A DNA stretch of 50,161 nt from Bradyrhizobium valentinum (GTDB lineage Bacteria > Pseudomonadota > Alphaproteobacteria > Rhizobiales > Xanthobacteraceae): the NCBI RefSeq assembly GCF_001440405.1, contig NZ_LLXX01000232.1:1-50161 (forward strand), in the 5' to 3' direction. Made by a program: the position numbers and the translations under genes. A model generated the notes under the pieces. It had not been told where the DNA came from, did no database searches, and was given only the letters and a program-made list of their open reading frames with translations. This document shows, one piece after another, positions 15,534-24,302 of this stretch (positions are counted from its first letter, which is position 1; each line of letters begins with the position of its first letter).

Positions 15534-16601
15534 TCAGCGCGAGGCGACCAGCGGCCACAATTCATCGGCGCCGCGGGCGGCTACGAGCTTGCCGAGTTCG
15601 ACCGCCCAATAGCTTTCGGAACCGAAATCGTCGCGCCAAGCCAGCGCGCGCAGCGAATAGCGATGCAGGATGTGCTCGATGGTGAAGCCGATCGCGCCAT
15701 GCACCTGATGGGCGATGCCGCCGCCTTTTTCCGCCGCTTCCGCGCAGCGGATCTTTGCCGCCACCGCCTCGAGAAACACTTCGTCGTTGAAGGAGGTTGC
15801 ATTGGCGATGGCGTCTGCGGCCGAGGTCGCCGCGGCAAGCGCCGCCGCCGACTCGCCGGCGAGCCGCGCCAGATTGTGCTGCACCGCCTGGAATTTCGAA
15901 ATCTTCTTTTCGAAGGCGACGCGCTCGTTGGAATAGCGCACGGAAATTTCCAGCATCGATTCCAGCGCGCCCGCGATCTGCAGGGATCGCGCGACGCCGC
16001 CCATCAGCATCAGCCGGATCTGGTCGAAGCCTTTGGGCGCGGGCTTGATCGCGACCGGCTGCACCTTGTCCAGCGTCACGACATCCGACGGGTCGCCGCC
16101 GAGATTGAGGCCGGTCTCGATCCGGCACTTGGCTGCATCGACCAGCGCGATCGAGAGGCCACCCTTCGCATCGCTTGCGAGCACCGCGAAGTGCTTTGCG
16201 GCTTTGGCAAACGGCACGCCGCGGGCCCTGCCCGACAGGCTGCCGTCGGCGTTGACGGTAATCCGGTCCTTCGGGCTCGCGGGTACCACCGTCATCTCGC
16301 CGCCGGGTGAAGCGATCCTGGCCTGCGCCAGCAGCCAGCCTGCCAGCATGGTCTCAGTGAGCGGCACCGCGACCGCAAAGCGTCCGGCGGCGCTGAGCAC
16401 GCTGAAACCTTCAGCGAGCGAAGCGCCAGAGCCGCCGCAATCTTCCGGCACCCAGGCCAGCGGCAGGCCGGCGTCCGTCAGCGCCTGCCAGAGCGGCGCT
16501 TTCCACTCGCCATTCTTGTCGCGATTGATGGTTTGGGCGTCGGCAAGATCGGCGAAGATTTTTTCCGCGGTCTCGGCAACGATGTTCTCACTCTCCGCCA
16601 C
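15534..16601 (-). CDS. Acyl-CoA dehydrogenase-like protein (probable partner subunit)
   Basis: 355 residues from GTG 16601, chosen because GGGGAA lies 5 bp upstream and the family N-terminus (AESENIVAETAEKIFADLAD) begins there; the frame stays open further upstream without a good site. Conserved parts include the LPLAWVPEDCGGSG segment, ERVAFEKKISKFQAVQHNLA and IAHQVHGAIGFTIEHILHR. It is shorter and less conserved than the downstream dehydrogenase and lacks an evident catalytic Glu, so it probably forms a heteromer with it. The genes are 42 bp apart on the same strand. Confidence 0.85.
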   Translation of the reverse strand: MAESENIVAETAEKIFADLADAQTINRDKNGEWKAPLWQALTDAGLPLAWVPEDCGGSGASLAEGFSVLSAAGRFAVAVPLTETMLAGWLLAQARIASPGGEMTVVPASPKDRITVNADGSLSGRARGVPFAKAAKHFAVLASDAKGGLSIALVDAAKCRIETGLNLGGDPSDVVTLDKVQPVAIKPAPKGFDQIRLMLMGGVARSLQIAGALESMLEISVRYSNERVAFEKKISKFQAVQHNLARLAGESAAALAAATSAADAIANATSFNDEVFLEAVAAKIRCAEAAEKGGGIAHQVHGAIGFTIEHILHRYSLRALAWRDDFGSESYWAVELGKLVAARGADELWPLVASR

Positions 16602-16879
16602 AGCGTTCCCCGATTTGAGATTGGCATGCCAATCCCAACGGTTATGCCGGGGTCGGCTGCGGTCTTTTTCTTGCGCTTTATGATGGGCAAAAGCCATAGC
16701 CGTGACAAGCGCTGTCCGCAGGGCGGCCTGCGACGGCGGCATGATGATCGCGCGGCAAAGAATAAATTCCGCTGAGCGGACTTCCCGAGTTTGCACGCCA
16801 TTTGCCGCGCGATATGGTAGGCCTCGACCTACGAACGGGCGGTTCGAAACCCAGCCAAAAGATACAGAAGGAAATGCGG

Positions 16880-17662
16880 ATGTCGAAGGATGGTTTGTGC
16901 GCGATTGTCACCGGGTCTGCCTCGGGTCTTGGGGCCGCAACCGCCGGCATGCTGGCAAAGGGCGGCGCGCGCATCGTCGTCAATTATTCCAACAGCAAGG
17001 CAGAAGCTGAAGCCACGGCCGATCTCTGCCGCAGCGCCGGCGCCGAAATCATAGTCGTGCAGGGCGATGTGTCGCGCGATGAAGACTGCAGGAAGATCGC
17101 CGCTGCCGCAGCGCCCTGGGGCCGTATCGATGTGCTGGTCAACAATGCCGGCACCACCAAGCATGTGCCGCATCATGATCTCGACGGGCTTTCGGCCGAA
17201 GACTTCCAGCGCATCTACGCCGTCAACACGATCGGCCCGTTCCAGATGATCCGCGCGGCGCGCGCGCTGCTCGAGGCCGGCGCGAAAGCCTCCGGCCTGC
17301 CGTCCGCCGTGGTCAACGTGTCGTCGGTCGCCGGCATTTCCGGCGGCGGTTCTTCCGTCGCCTATGCCGCGAGCAAGGGCGCGCTCAACACCATGACGCA
17401 ATCACTGGCGCGCGCGCTGGCGCCGCTGATCCGCGTCAATACGGTGTGCCCCGGCTATATCGATACGCCCTGGTTCACCAAGGGCCGCGGCGAGGCCGGC
17501 GCCAAGGCGGTGCGCGACGCCGTGATGGCGAAAGTGCCGCTGAAGGTCGCTTCGACGGCGGAGGATATCGCGCAGCTCGTGTGCTTCCTGGCGTCGCCCG
17601 CGTCGAGCAACATGACCGGCGAGTTCGTGCGGATGGATGCCGGGATGCATCTGGTGTTGTGA
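16880..17662 (+). CDS. Short-chain dehydrogenase/reductase (SDR)
   Basis: A 260-residue classical SDR. The NAD(P)-binding motif is TGSASGLGAATA (TGxxxGxG), with NNAG, then the Ser of NVSSVAG and the Tyr-Lys pair of YAASKGAL as catalytic residues. ATG 16880 has AGAAGGAA 6 bp upstream, better placed than ATG 16874. It is divergent from the acyl-CoA dehydrogenase operon, so it may be a 3-hydroxyacyl-CoA or ketoreductase step of the same pathway. That is inference from position. Confidence 0.88.
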   Translation: MSKDGLCAIVTGSASGLGAATAGMLAKGGARIVVNYSNSKAEAEATADLCRSAGAEIIVVQGDVSRDEDCRKIAAAAAPWGRIDVLVNNAGTTKHVPHHDLDGLSAEDFQRIYAVNTIGPFQMIRAARALLEAGAKASGLPSAVVNVSSVAGISGGGSSVAYAASKGALNTMTQSLARALAPLIRVNTVCPGYIDTPWFTKGRGEAGAKAVRDAVMAKVPLKVASTAEDIAQLVCFLASPASSNMTGEFVRMDAGMHLVL

Positions 17663-17665
17663 TCT

Positions 17666-17750
17666 CGTCATTGCGAGGAGCGCAAGCGACGAAGCAATCC
17701 ACCTCGCCACTTGCGGCGCTATGGATTGCTTCGCTTCGCTCGCAATGACG
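17666..17750. repeat. Dispersed palindromic repeat, family 2 (copy 2)
   Basis: The compact form: CGTCATTGCGAGGAGCGC...GACGAAGCAATCCA, a short core, then TGGATTGCTTCGCTTCGCTC and GCAATGACG. It starts 3 bp after the SDR stop codon and ends 20 bp before the stop of a convergent gene. Confidence 0.92.
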
Positions 17751-17769
17751 GCGGAGAGAGAGCGCCGCC

Positions 17770-18048
17770 TCACCTATTCCCAAGATCCGATATCACGCCG
17801 CGCGCCACCAGCCTGTTCCAGATGAACAGCACCACCAGTGCGCCGATGGTGGCGGTGATGAAGCCGGCGCCCTGTTCGGGGCCGTAATGGCCGATCGCCT
17901 GGCCGATGAAGGTTGCCAGAAACGCGCCGGCGATGCCGAGCACCGTGGTCAGGATGAAGCCGGTCGGGTTGTTCTGTCCCGGCGAAAGGATCCGCGCGAT
18001 AATGCCGGCGACAAAGCCGACGACGATGATCCAGATAATGCCGCTCAT
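17770..18048 (-). CDS. GlsB/YeaQ/YmgE-family membrane protein
   Basis: A 92-residue, very hydrophobic protein with three predicted membrane segments: MSGIIWIIVVGFVAGIIARI, a central TTVLGIAGAFLATFIGQAIG and a C-terminal ITATIGALVVLFIW. The PG motif after the first segment (LSPGQNNPTGF) marks the transglycosylase-associated (YeaQ/YmgE) family, often induced by general stress. ATG 18048 is the start; upstream codons lack family character. It lies downstream of a DUF937 gene on the same strand. Confidence 0.9.
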   Translation of the reverse strand: MSGIIWIIVVGFVAGIIARILSPGQNNPTGFILTTVLGIAGAFLATFIGQAIGHYGPEQGAGFITATIGALVVLFIWNRLVARGVISDLGNR

Positions 18049-18113
18049 GGCTGTCCCTCTCCGATGCGTGGATGATGAAGCAGAGCGGCGCGGACCGCGC
18101 CGCTTAAACGGCA

Positions 18114-18695
18114 TCAAATCCGTTCCGACAATTCGTTATCGTTCGGCAGTCGTCCGTCTGGCGTCAGATGATTGACGACGTCAGGCAGATACTGGCTGAG
18201 GCCTTGCAGCAAATCGTCACGCGACATTCCGGTTTGCGACGTTAGCTGATCGATCTCGTCGGCGCCGAGCGCGTTGGCGAGATCGCCGGGCGAGACCTGC
18301 TTGTTGGGCCCGTTGCTGACCCACGAGTCGGCCTGATCGCCAAGGCCTTTCTGCTGCAACTGAGTCAGGAGGTCGCCAAGGCCGCCGCTCAGGATAGTGC
18401 CGGCTGCGCCACCTGCGAGCAGTCCGCCCAATCCGCCCTTCAGCATGTCGCTCAGTCCGCCACCGGCCATGCCGCCGCCGGGCAGACCGGCATTGACATT
18501 GCCGGGCGCGGGCGCCGGTTGCGGGGCAGAGCCGGTCTGACTGCCGCCGAAATGCTTGATGCCTTTCCAGGCCAGCAGCGCCAGAATCGCCATGGTCAGC
18601 GGCGACATTCCGCCGCCGCTGTCGCGCTGCTCGCCGCGGCCGCTGGGACCGCGCGGGCCGTTCATCATGCCGTTGAGTACGTCGAGTAAGCCCAT
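18114..18695 (-). CDS. DUF937/YidB-like protein
   Basis: 193 residues. The N-terminus MGLLDVLNGMMNGPRG leads into a Gly/Pro-rich linker with repeated GGG. The C-terminal half is the YidB-like domain (LGDLLTQLQQKGLGDQADSW, VSPGDLANALGADEIDQLTS, then GMSRDDLLQGLSQYLPDVVN). A hydrophobic stretch near residue 35 (LTMAILALLAW) may insert in the membrane. The function is unknown in any organism I can name. It is followed by the YeaQ-like gene 65 bp downstream. Confidence 0.85.
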   Translation of the reverse strand: MGLLDVLNGMMNGPRGPSGRGEQRDSGGGMSPLTMAILALLAWKGIKHFGGSQTGSAPQPAPAPGNVNAGLPGGGMAGGGLSDMLKGGLGGLLAGGAAGTILSGGLGDLLTQLQQKGLGDQADSWVSNGPNKQVSPGDLANALGADEIDQLTSQTGMSRDDLLQGLSQYLPDVVNHLTPDGRLPNDNELSERI

Positions 18696-18837
18696 GATCG
18701 TTTCCTCCGCGTCGCCCCGCGCAAAAGATAGCGGTGGCCCATGACGGTTACAAGGCGCGGCCCCCGGCCACTACCTCTGGTAGGCACAGTCCGCGCGCTC
18801 TGCTATTCGAAGCCGGGTGCAACGCGGTGAGTGCGAA

Positions 18838-19842
18838 ATGGTTTCGGGCCAGACGATCGGGATTGCAGGGGCGGGCAGCATCGGCTGCTTCGTCGGCGGC
18901 ATGCTGGCGGCCGGCGGCCGCCGCATTGCGCTGCTGGCGCGTCCGCGCGTGATTGCTGAAATCGACGCAGGCGGGCTGCGGCCGACGAGTTTTGAAGGTT
19001 TTGACCAGACCATCACGCGCGATCAGTTCGCATTGTCGGAAAATCCTTCTGTTTTTGAGGACGCCGGCGTTGTGCTGGTCACGGTCAAGAGTGCGGATAC
19101 GGCCGCCATGGCGGACGTCATCGCGCGGCACGCACCATCGGATGCCGTCATCGTCAGCCTGCAAAACGGCGTCGGTAATACGGCGGTCCTTCGCCAGCGC
19201 CTGCCGGGACGGCGCGTGCTTGGCGGCATGGTGCCGTTCAACGTGATTGCGCTCGGCGCGGGGCGGTTTCATCGCGCCACTTCCGGCGACATCGTCATCG
19301 AGCAGGACGAGGCGCGCACGGCGGAGAAGCTGTCGGTGCCGGGCCTGAAAATGCGGCCGACCGGCAACATCGACGGCGTGCAATGGGGCAAGCTGCTGCT
19401 CAATCTCAACAACGCGCTCAATGCGCTGGCCGATCTGCCGCTGCGCCGGCAACTCAGCTCACGGCCATGGCGGCGATTGTTTGCCGACCAGGTCGCCGAG
19501 GGTCTGGCGGCGATCCGGGCCGAGGGCATCAAGCCCGTCTCGCCGACGCCGATTCCGCCCGCCTGGATGCCGTCGCTGTTGCGCCTGCCGGACCCGATCT
19601 TCGAAGCGTTGCTGGGGCGGACCATGAAGATCGATCCCGAGGCGCGCTCGTCGATGTGGGAAGATCTGCAGCGCGGCCGCCGCACCGAGATCGATTATCT
19701 GCAGGGCGTCATCACCGAAATCGCCGAGCGTCGCGGGCTGCAGGTGCCGCTGTCGCGCCGGATCGTGGAATTGATTCGGCAGGCCGAGCGTGATGCCAAG
19801 GGCTCCCCCGGCCTGACTCCCGAGCAGATTCGCGCGGGCTGA
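18838..19842 (+). CDS. 2-dehydropantoate 2-reductase (ketopantoate reductase) family
   Basis: A 334-residue NADPH-dependent reductase. The Rossmann motif GIAGAGSIGCFVGG is at the N-terminus, followed by VTVKSADT and SLQNGVGN. The ApbA/PanE C-terminal helical domain has WGKLLLNLNNALNAL and a late RTEIDYLQG segment that normally contacts substrate. ATG 18838 is chosen over the in-frame GTG 18817, with GGTGAG just upstream. A second, distinct member is at 34630-35604, so at least one probably acts on another 2-keto acid. No pantothenate genes are adjacent. Confidence 0.85.
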   Translation: MVSGQTIGIAGAGSIGCFVGGMLAAGGRRIALLARPRVIAEIDAGGLRPTSFEGFDQTITRDQFALSENPSVFEDAGVVLVTVKSADTAAMADVIARHAPSDAVIVSLQNGVGNTAVLRQRLPGRRVLGGMVPFNVIALGAGRFHRATSGDIVIEQDEARTAEKLSVPGLKMRPTGNIDGVQWGKLLLNLNNALNALADLPLRRQLSSRPWRRLFADQVAEGLAAIRAEGIKPVSPTPIPPAWMPSLLRLPDPIFEALLGRTMKIDPEARSSMWEDLQRGRRTEIDYLQGVITEIAERRGLQVPLSRRIVELIRQAERDAKGSPGLTPEQIRAG

Positions 19843-19956
19843 GCGGATGTGCTTGCCTTGAATTGCCGCCGGTCCGGCGGGACCCTAGTGGATTGATCGG
19901 GACAAAAGAGTCCGGATTGGGATTCCGCGCGGCGCGGCGTCGTGCGAGTCTGCGGG

Positions 19957-20604
19957 ATGCGTACTGGCGTCCATCTGAGCCCAACAGATCGTAAGCGACT
20001 GCGGTCGATCGTTGACGACCGCAACAGCCTGCGGAAGCATGTTTGGCGCGCCCGGATCGTGCTGGCCACGGTCGATGGCGTGGGCACAGAGGAGATCATG
20101 CAGACGGCGGGGGTCAGCAAGACCGCTGTCTGGCGCTGGCAGGCGCGGTTCATGGCCGAAGGCGTCGAGGGCTTGCTGCGCGACAAGACCCGGCCGCCCG
20201 GTACGCCCCGCCTGCCGCTGGATGTGGCCGAGCGGGTCGTGGCCCTGACGCTCTGCGATCCTCCCGGCGAGAGGACGCACTGGACCGGGCGGCTGATGGC
20301 CAAGGTGGCGGGCGTTGGCCTGACCTCGGTTCAGCGCATCTGGAAGGCTCATGGCCTGGCGCCGCACCGCATCCGCGCCTTCAAGCTTTCCAACGATCCG
20401 AAGTTCGCCGCCAAGGCGGTCCGCGCCGAATGTCCACTCTCCGGAAAGCAGCCAACGGGGAATTTCGACCCGTTGCGGCCGTCTACGACAAGCATGACGA
20501 ACGGCTCGATTGAGCACGAAGCAGTCGTCCATCCCATCTGTCCGGGCAACCGCAGGGTTGGGAAGCGGACCTTCAGAAAGTGCTGGACTTGCAAATCCGG
20601 CTAG
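19957..20604 (+). pseudogene. IS630-family transposase, N-terminal fragment
   Basis: Residues 1-155 match the helix-turn-helix part of IS630 transposases well: KHVWRARIVLATVDGVGTEE, VSKTAVWRWQARFMAEGVEG, then LLRDKTRPPGTP and SVQRIWKAHGLAPHRIRAFK. Full-length proteins continue with a DDE catalytic domain of about 190 residues. Here the homology stops after KFAAK near base 20420, and the frame runs on into unrelated sequence to a stop at 20604. No catalytic Asp/Asp/Glu motif remains, so it cannot transpose itself. TGGATTGATCGGGAC near 19890 may be part of the element's left end. I could not identify a right end. Confidence 0.85.
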
Positions 20605-20647
20605 TGCACCGAGCCGTCTCGGCACCGAATTGGAAGATGACGATAGC

Positions 20648-21205
20648 ATGCAACTGTTGCTGATTACCGGGCCAGCCGGCATAGGCAAATCCACGCTGAG
20701 TTGGGAAGTGAGCGCGCAACTCGCCGCTGCTCAAGTTACTCACGCGGTTATCGAGACCGATGAGCTCGACAGGGTATTTCCGCGTCCCAGTGTTGAAGAG
20801 CTCGATAGAATTCAGCCCGGCACGACTGACGTTAGCAGCATCAACTTGGCTGCGATCTGGTCAACATACAGGGCCTTGGGGCACACACGTCTGATCATGT
20901 CGGGAGTCATGATGCACTTGGATTTCGATAAGCGGTGGATACTTGCTGCCATACCCGAGGCGCGGATCACGGCGGTTCGCATGTTGGCTAGTGAGCCCAC
21001 ACTGTTGGCTCGTCTTGCGCAGCGCGAGATAGGTTCCGGTGCGGACGAGCAGATGCAGCGCTCGCTTCGGCAAGCAAGGCGCATGGCGAGCGAAGACGCC
21101 GAAGGCATGGTCGTTCTACCGACGGACGGCAAAGGGCCGGCGGAACTTGCAGGGCTCATTCTTCAGAAGATTGGCTGGCTGAATGCCACTCAGGAACAAG
21201 CTTAG
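20648..21205 (+). CDS. P-loop kinase-like / AAA-type ATPase of unknown role
   Basis: A 185-residue protein. Walker A GPAGIGKST lies at residues 8-16, followed by helical segments, a possible Walker B (TRLIMSGVMMHLD) and an Arg-rich lid (QREIGSGADEQMQRSLRQAR), as in small nucleoside/shikimate-kinase-like P-loop proteins. I do not recognise a specific family. Base composition is lower in GC, and codon use more mixed, than in the neighbours. It lies directly after an IS630 remnant, which suggests horizontal acquisition. ATG 20648 begins at the domain; the frame is open further upstream but with low-complexity sequence. Confidence 0.7.
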   Translation: MQLLLITGPAGIGKSTLSWEVSAQLAAAQVTHAVIETDELDRVFPRPSVEELDRIQPGTTDVSSINLAAIWSTYRALGHTRLIMSGVMMHLDFDKRWILAAIPEARITAVRMLASEPTLLARLAQREIGSGADEQMQRSLRQARRMASEDAEGMVVLPTDGKGPAELAGLILQKIGWLNATQEQA

Positions 21206-21453
21206 ATGCAGTCATCACCACCGAGCCGACGCCGCGTCTAAGGTCCGCAAAGGGTCGTAGGTGTCAGTTGGGCCAACGTCGCAAATGTCGACAAAGCGGA
21301 TGTTCCGGGCGTTCGTGTTAAACATCGGCTCGCCACCCTCCCGCGGCCTTCCGAACGTCTGCAAACGGGCAGGCCGCCCCGCTCTTCCCCGATCTGGGAG
21401 GACGGGCGGGTACCAAGCGTCCGATTCAATCCACTAGAATGGAGGCGAGGGAG

Positions 21454-21657
21454 ATGCGAATGAAGTGGACCTGTCTGGCGCTGATTGCGGTGGGCCTTGC
21501 CGGGTGGGCGTCGCCTACCCCTGCCCACGCCGTGCCGCCGACGGCGACGCCGTCGCCGGGCTATGAAGCGCGGCTGCAGGAGCAGCGGGCGGCGCAGCGC
21601 ACGCCTCTCCCGCCTGCCGTCAAGCCGCGTCGCGTCAAGCGGACGCGGGCGCATTGA
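21454..21657 (+). CDS. Small exported protein (67 aa)
   Basis: The start at ATG 21454 follows GGAGGCGAGGGAG; ATG 21439 and ATG 21460 are alternatives. A signal peptide (MKWTCLALIAVGLAGW...AHA) is followed by a short Pro/Arg-rich mature part of about 40 residues ending KRTRAH. There are no Cys or known motifs. Many such small basic exported proteins exist in this group without known function. Confidence 0.55.
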   Translation: MRMKWTCLALIAVGLAGWASPTPAHAVPPTATPSPGYEARLQEQRAAQRTPLPPAVKPRRVKRTRAH

Positions 21658-21677
21658 GGCCCGTGTCGCCGGCCTAC

Positions 21678-21795
21678 GTCGTCCCTGCGAACGCAGGGAC
21701 CCATACCGCGTGATCCATCCATAAGGCGAACGGCAGGCGTTATCTCAGGACAACTGCATTCGGTGGCTATGGGTCCCTGCTTTCGCAGGGACGAC
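21678..21795. repeat. Paired-hairpin repeat, family 1 (copy B, - orientation)
   Basis: The arms are as in copy A with one mismatch in the right arm (CTTTCG for CGTTCG). The core is of the second subtype, starting CCGCGTGATCCATCC. It lies 20 bp after one stop codon and 6 bp before the stop of the convergent gene. Confidence 0.93.
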
Positions 21796-21801
21796 AGAGC
21801 G

Positions 21802-22431
21802 TCAGCTTTTCTTCTGCTTAGTTTGCGCCTGCTGCTGTTGTGGGTTGAGCAGCCTTTTCAGTCCGTTGATGCTCTCTGAAAGCCGCGGCCATTCACATGA
21901 GAATTGGTTCTTGGCGCATTGGGCAGCCTTGATGCGCGCCGCCTGCTTGACCGGGCTTGCCACCGGTATCGGCACCTTTTCTGTTTCTACTGGCGGAGGA
22001 GGGGGCTGTTCGGTGCGGAGCGAGACCTGCTGTATTCCCTGCGCCTGTTCCTGCTGTTGCTGCTTGGCCGCCTGTGCCGCGGCGAGGTGATTGCGCCGCT
22101 CGCGCTCGAGATAGGCGGTGTATTGCTCGTCGATTTTCCTCTGCTCTTCCGGCGTCGGGTTGGGGCCTGCGATGTCGAAGGTCCGGTCCTGCATGAAATC
22201 ATAGTAGGTGTAGCCGCCACCGGGCTTGCGTCGGCCGGCGAATTTCGCGTTGCACTCAGCGAGTTTCGCCGTCTTTTCTTCCTTGGTGCTCGCCTTCTCG
22301 GCGACATCGGCGCAGGATTCGAAATCGACAGGCGCGCTACGCCACCACTGCGCGTCGCAGCGCACGGGCGCCAGCACGACGAGGCTCCCGATCGCGGCAA
22401 CAACAAACGAAGATGCACGTGAGGCGATCAC
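21802..22431 (-). CDS. Exported hypothetical protein, Gln-rich (209 aa)
   Basis: A signal peptide covers residues 1-28 (VVAAIGSLVVLAPVRCDAQ). The mature N-terminal half carries Cys40 and Cys60 in an ESCADVAEKAS...LAECNAKFAG arrangement, likely a disulfide, plus a GGGYTYYDFMQDRTFDIAGP segment. A predicted coiled-coil region follows (EEQRKIDEQYTAYLERERRN), then Gln- and Pro-rich linkers, a second Cys pair (AQCAKNQFSCEW), and a Gln/Lys tail. The function is unknown. There are no genes in operon with it. Confidence 0.75.
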   Translation of the reverse strand: MIASRASSFVVAAIGSLVVLAPVRCDAQWWRSAPVDFESCADVAEKASTKEEKTAKLAECNAKFAGRRKPGGGYTYYDFMQDRTFDIAGPNPTPEEQRKIDEQYTAYLERERRNHLAAAQAAKQQQQEQAQGIQQVSLRTEQPPPPPVETEKVPIPVASPVKQAARIKAAQCAKNQFSCEWPRLSESINGLKRLLNPQQQQAQTKQKKS

Positions 22432-22696
22432 GGACGTTACTCTCCAGTCGAATTCTTGGGAACTTTGATTGAGTCGATTGTCATCATTTTGGCAGCGCTG
22501 TCACGCCGAAACTGCTCGATGTTCCCGCTGGCGTTGTGAGCTTATCCGATGGATGTGACCGATGGAACACAGTGCTATGTCGTCGAAATTATTGAAGAAA
22601 TTCAACATCAAAGCTCGCGTGCGCGCATGATATTGCAGCGATTCTAAATGCGCCATCTGAGAGCGAACGGATAAGCACGCCACATTGTGGCGAGAA
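22432..22696. other. Intergenic region without recognised elements
   Basis: This 265-bp region lies between the start of the Gln-rich protein gene and the 3' end of the AraC gene. It is lower in GC than its surroundings, but I see no gene, repeat or clear terminator. Confidence 0.35.
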
Positions 22697-23653
22697 TCAG
22701 TCAGCGCCTCGCGCGCGGGCCAATGTGCGCGACGCCGTTTCCTGGAACGTTGCGCGATAAAGCTTGGCAAATTCGCCCATGTGATGGAACCCGTTGGCCC
22801 GGGCGCACGACGTCACGGTTATTGCGTCGGACCCTTTCACGAGTTGTGCGCGGGCCGACCAGAGCTGCTTGAGACGCAAATAGCGATGCAGGCTCATGCC
22901 GCGAACGCTCGCCACCGCCGTACCCAGCGTTCTGACCGACACGCCGCATTGTTCGGCGAGGTCGGCGCTGTAGATCGCCGAGGCGGGATGAAAGGCGACA
23001 TATTCGTCGATCACGCGAACGAGGCGGCAATAGCTCCTGCTTGCAAGCCTGCCCGCCAATTCCGGCGCCCTGCTGCGGCGGAACATCTCGTCGATGGCGA
23101 GCAGCAGGTCTTCCTGGATGGCAAGCGCCGAGCGCGGCTCCTGCAACAGATCCGATCTGGCGGAAGCCGTCTGCAGAATACCAGACGTGACCGATCTGAC
23201 CGTCGCTAGAGCATCCGCGTCCGGCGTGAACGGGCATAGCTCGTCCGGCGTATCGAACCATTCTCGATCCCGCAGGCCGGCTCCAAGGGTGATGATCACG
23301 TGCAGCGATCCGCGGGGCTCGACGAACTGCAGATCCACATTGCCGCGCATGCCGACAAAGGCCGGCCGGTTCACGGACAGGCCGTTGACGGAGACTTCGT
23401 AGGCGTCCTCGATCTGGAATATGACGACGCCGTGCGCTGCGCGGTAGCTGACATCGAGAATGCGGGGAAACGAGGTGAGCAGGTTGATCTGGCAGCCCGG
23501 CAACTGCACCGTCGCGCGCGCGGTGTGGAAATTCGCGAGGTTCAGCGGGACGCTGCGCGCGTCGGCGACAAACTCGACCGGCCGGAAGGCGTCGATGTCG
23601 GAAAACTGGACGATCGAAAGTGCCGGCGAAGGCGAAAGGTTCTGAAACAGCAT
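22697..23653 (-). CDS. AraC-family transcriptional regulator
   Basis: 318 residues from ATG 23653; a TTG nine bases upstream is possible. The C-terminal ~100 residues hold two helix-turn-helix motifs: the first at SADLAEQCGVSVRTLGTAVA, the second at VTSCARANGFHHMGEFAKLY, ahead of the FQETASRTL signature. The N-terminal half is the AraC ligand-binding region found in regulators of aromatic catabolism. It is encoded alone and divergent from the RraA-like operon about 650 bp away, which could be its target. Confidence 0.9.
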   Translation of the reverse strand: MLFQNLSPSPALSIVQFSDIDAFRPVEFVADARSVPLNLANFHTARATVQLPGCQINLLTSFPRILDVSYRAAHGVVIFQIEDAYEVSVNGLSVNRPAFVGMRGNVDLQFVEPRGSLHVIITLGAGLRDREWFDTPDELCPFTPDADALATVRSVTSGILQTASARSDLLQEPRSALAIQEDLLLAIDEMFRRSRAPELAGRLASRSYCRLVRVIDEYVAFHPASAIYSADLAEQCGVSVRTLGTAVASVRGMSLHRYLRLKQLWSARAQLVKGSDAITVTSCARANGFHHMGEFAKLYRATFQETASRTLARARGAD

Positions 23654-23793
23654 GTGAGCCAACTGGCGCGAATCTTCGGATTCGGATCTTAACGTCGAAC
23701 GGGTTTGGTTAAACTGATGTTAACAAGTGTGGCCGCGCAAGTGCGATTTCATGTCACCTGCATTGCGCTGCGGGCTCTCGCCGCACGAACGGT

Positions 23794-23985
23794 GCGCTCC
23801 CTCCCCCCTTGCGGGGTCCGAGACGAGCGAAGCTCGCTCGTGGGCTGGGGAGAGGGGTAAGCCGCGGGCACGGACCCGACAGATTGCCGACACTCTAGAC
23901 CGGCATGCTTCCGGTTGAACAACAGGCACCGCCATTGCCGCCACCCCTCTCCCTAGCCCTGCCCCGCAAGGGGGGAGGGAACGCA
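23794..23985. repeat. Long-range inverted repeat, family 6
   Basis: A left arm containing CCCTCCCCCCTTGCGGGG and a right arm containing CCCCGCAAGGGGGGAGGG are inverse copies. They bound about 150 bp that carry a hairpin GACGAGCGAAGCTCGCTCGT and the inverted pair GGGGAGAGGGG / CCCCTCTCCC. It lies between the AraC gene and the RraA-like operon. Confidence 0.85.
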
Positions 23986-24302
23986 CTTCCCGAGCTGACT
24001 CAGTAAACTCTCTTGCCGCAAAACTGCCGAAGGGATTCGAAGAGCCTAGCCGGCGGCGAGGCTGACGATCGGGCCGCCGGCCCTAGATCCTGCGCGACGT
24101 GTTGCAAATCCATTATAGCTGGTCATGTGGAATGCTAATTGTTTTGCCGCAACCGGAGACTTCATGCTGCCGTGCGATGCGGTGAACCGGGGCCCGTCGG
24201 TTCAGCGCGCAGTTTCGCTCACTGCGGCGCTGACTGCCCACGTTGCGCTGGCAGGCGAAATGGCAGAAGAAAACGGCCTAACCGCAAGGGGAAACAGTCT
24301 AC
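23986..24302 (+). other. Upstream region of the RraA-like operon
   Basis: This is a 317-bp non-coding stretch. An AT-rich patch around 24100-24150 (TTGCAAATCCATTATAGC) is the most promoter-like part, but spacing to a consensus -35/-10 is not convincing. No RNA gene or riboswitch was recognised. Confidence 0.3.

Noticed and set aside
14613..16310. Long plus-strand frame opposite the acyl-CoA dehydrogenases
   Set aside because: The minus strand encodes two clear family members with ribosome-binding sites, so this is a shadow frame.
19880..20610. Complete IS630 element with both ends
   Set aside because: A possible left end was seen, but no matching right end, and the catalytic domain is missing.
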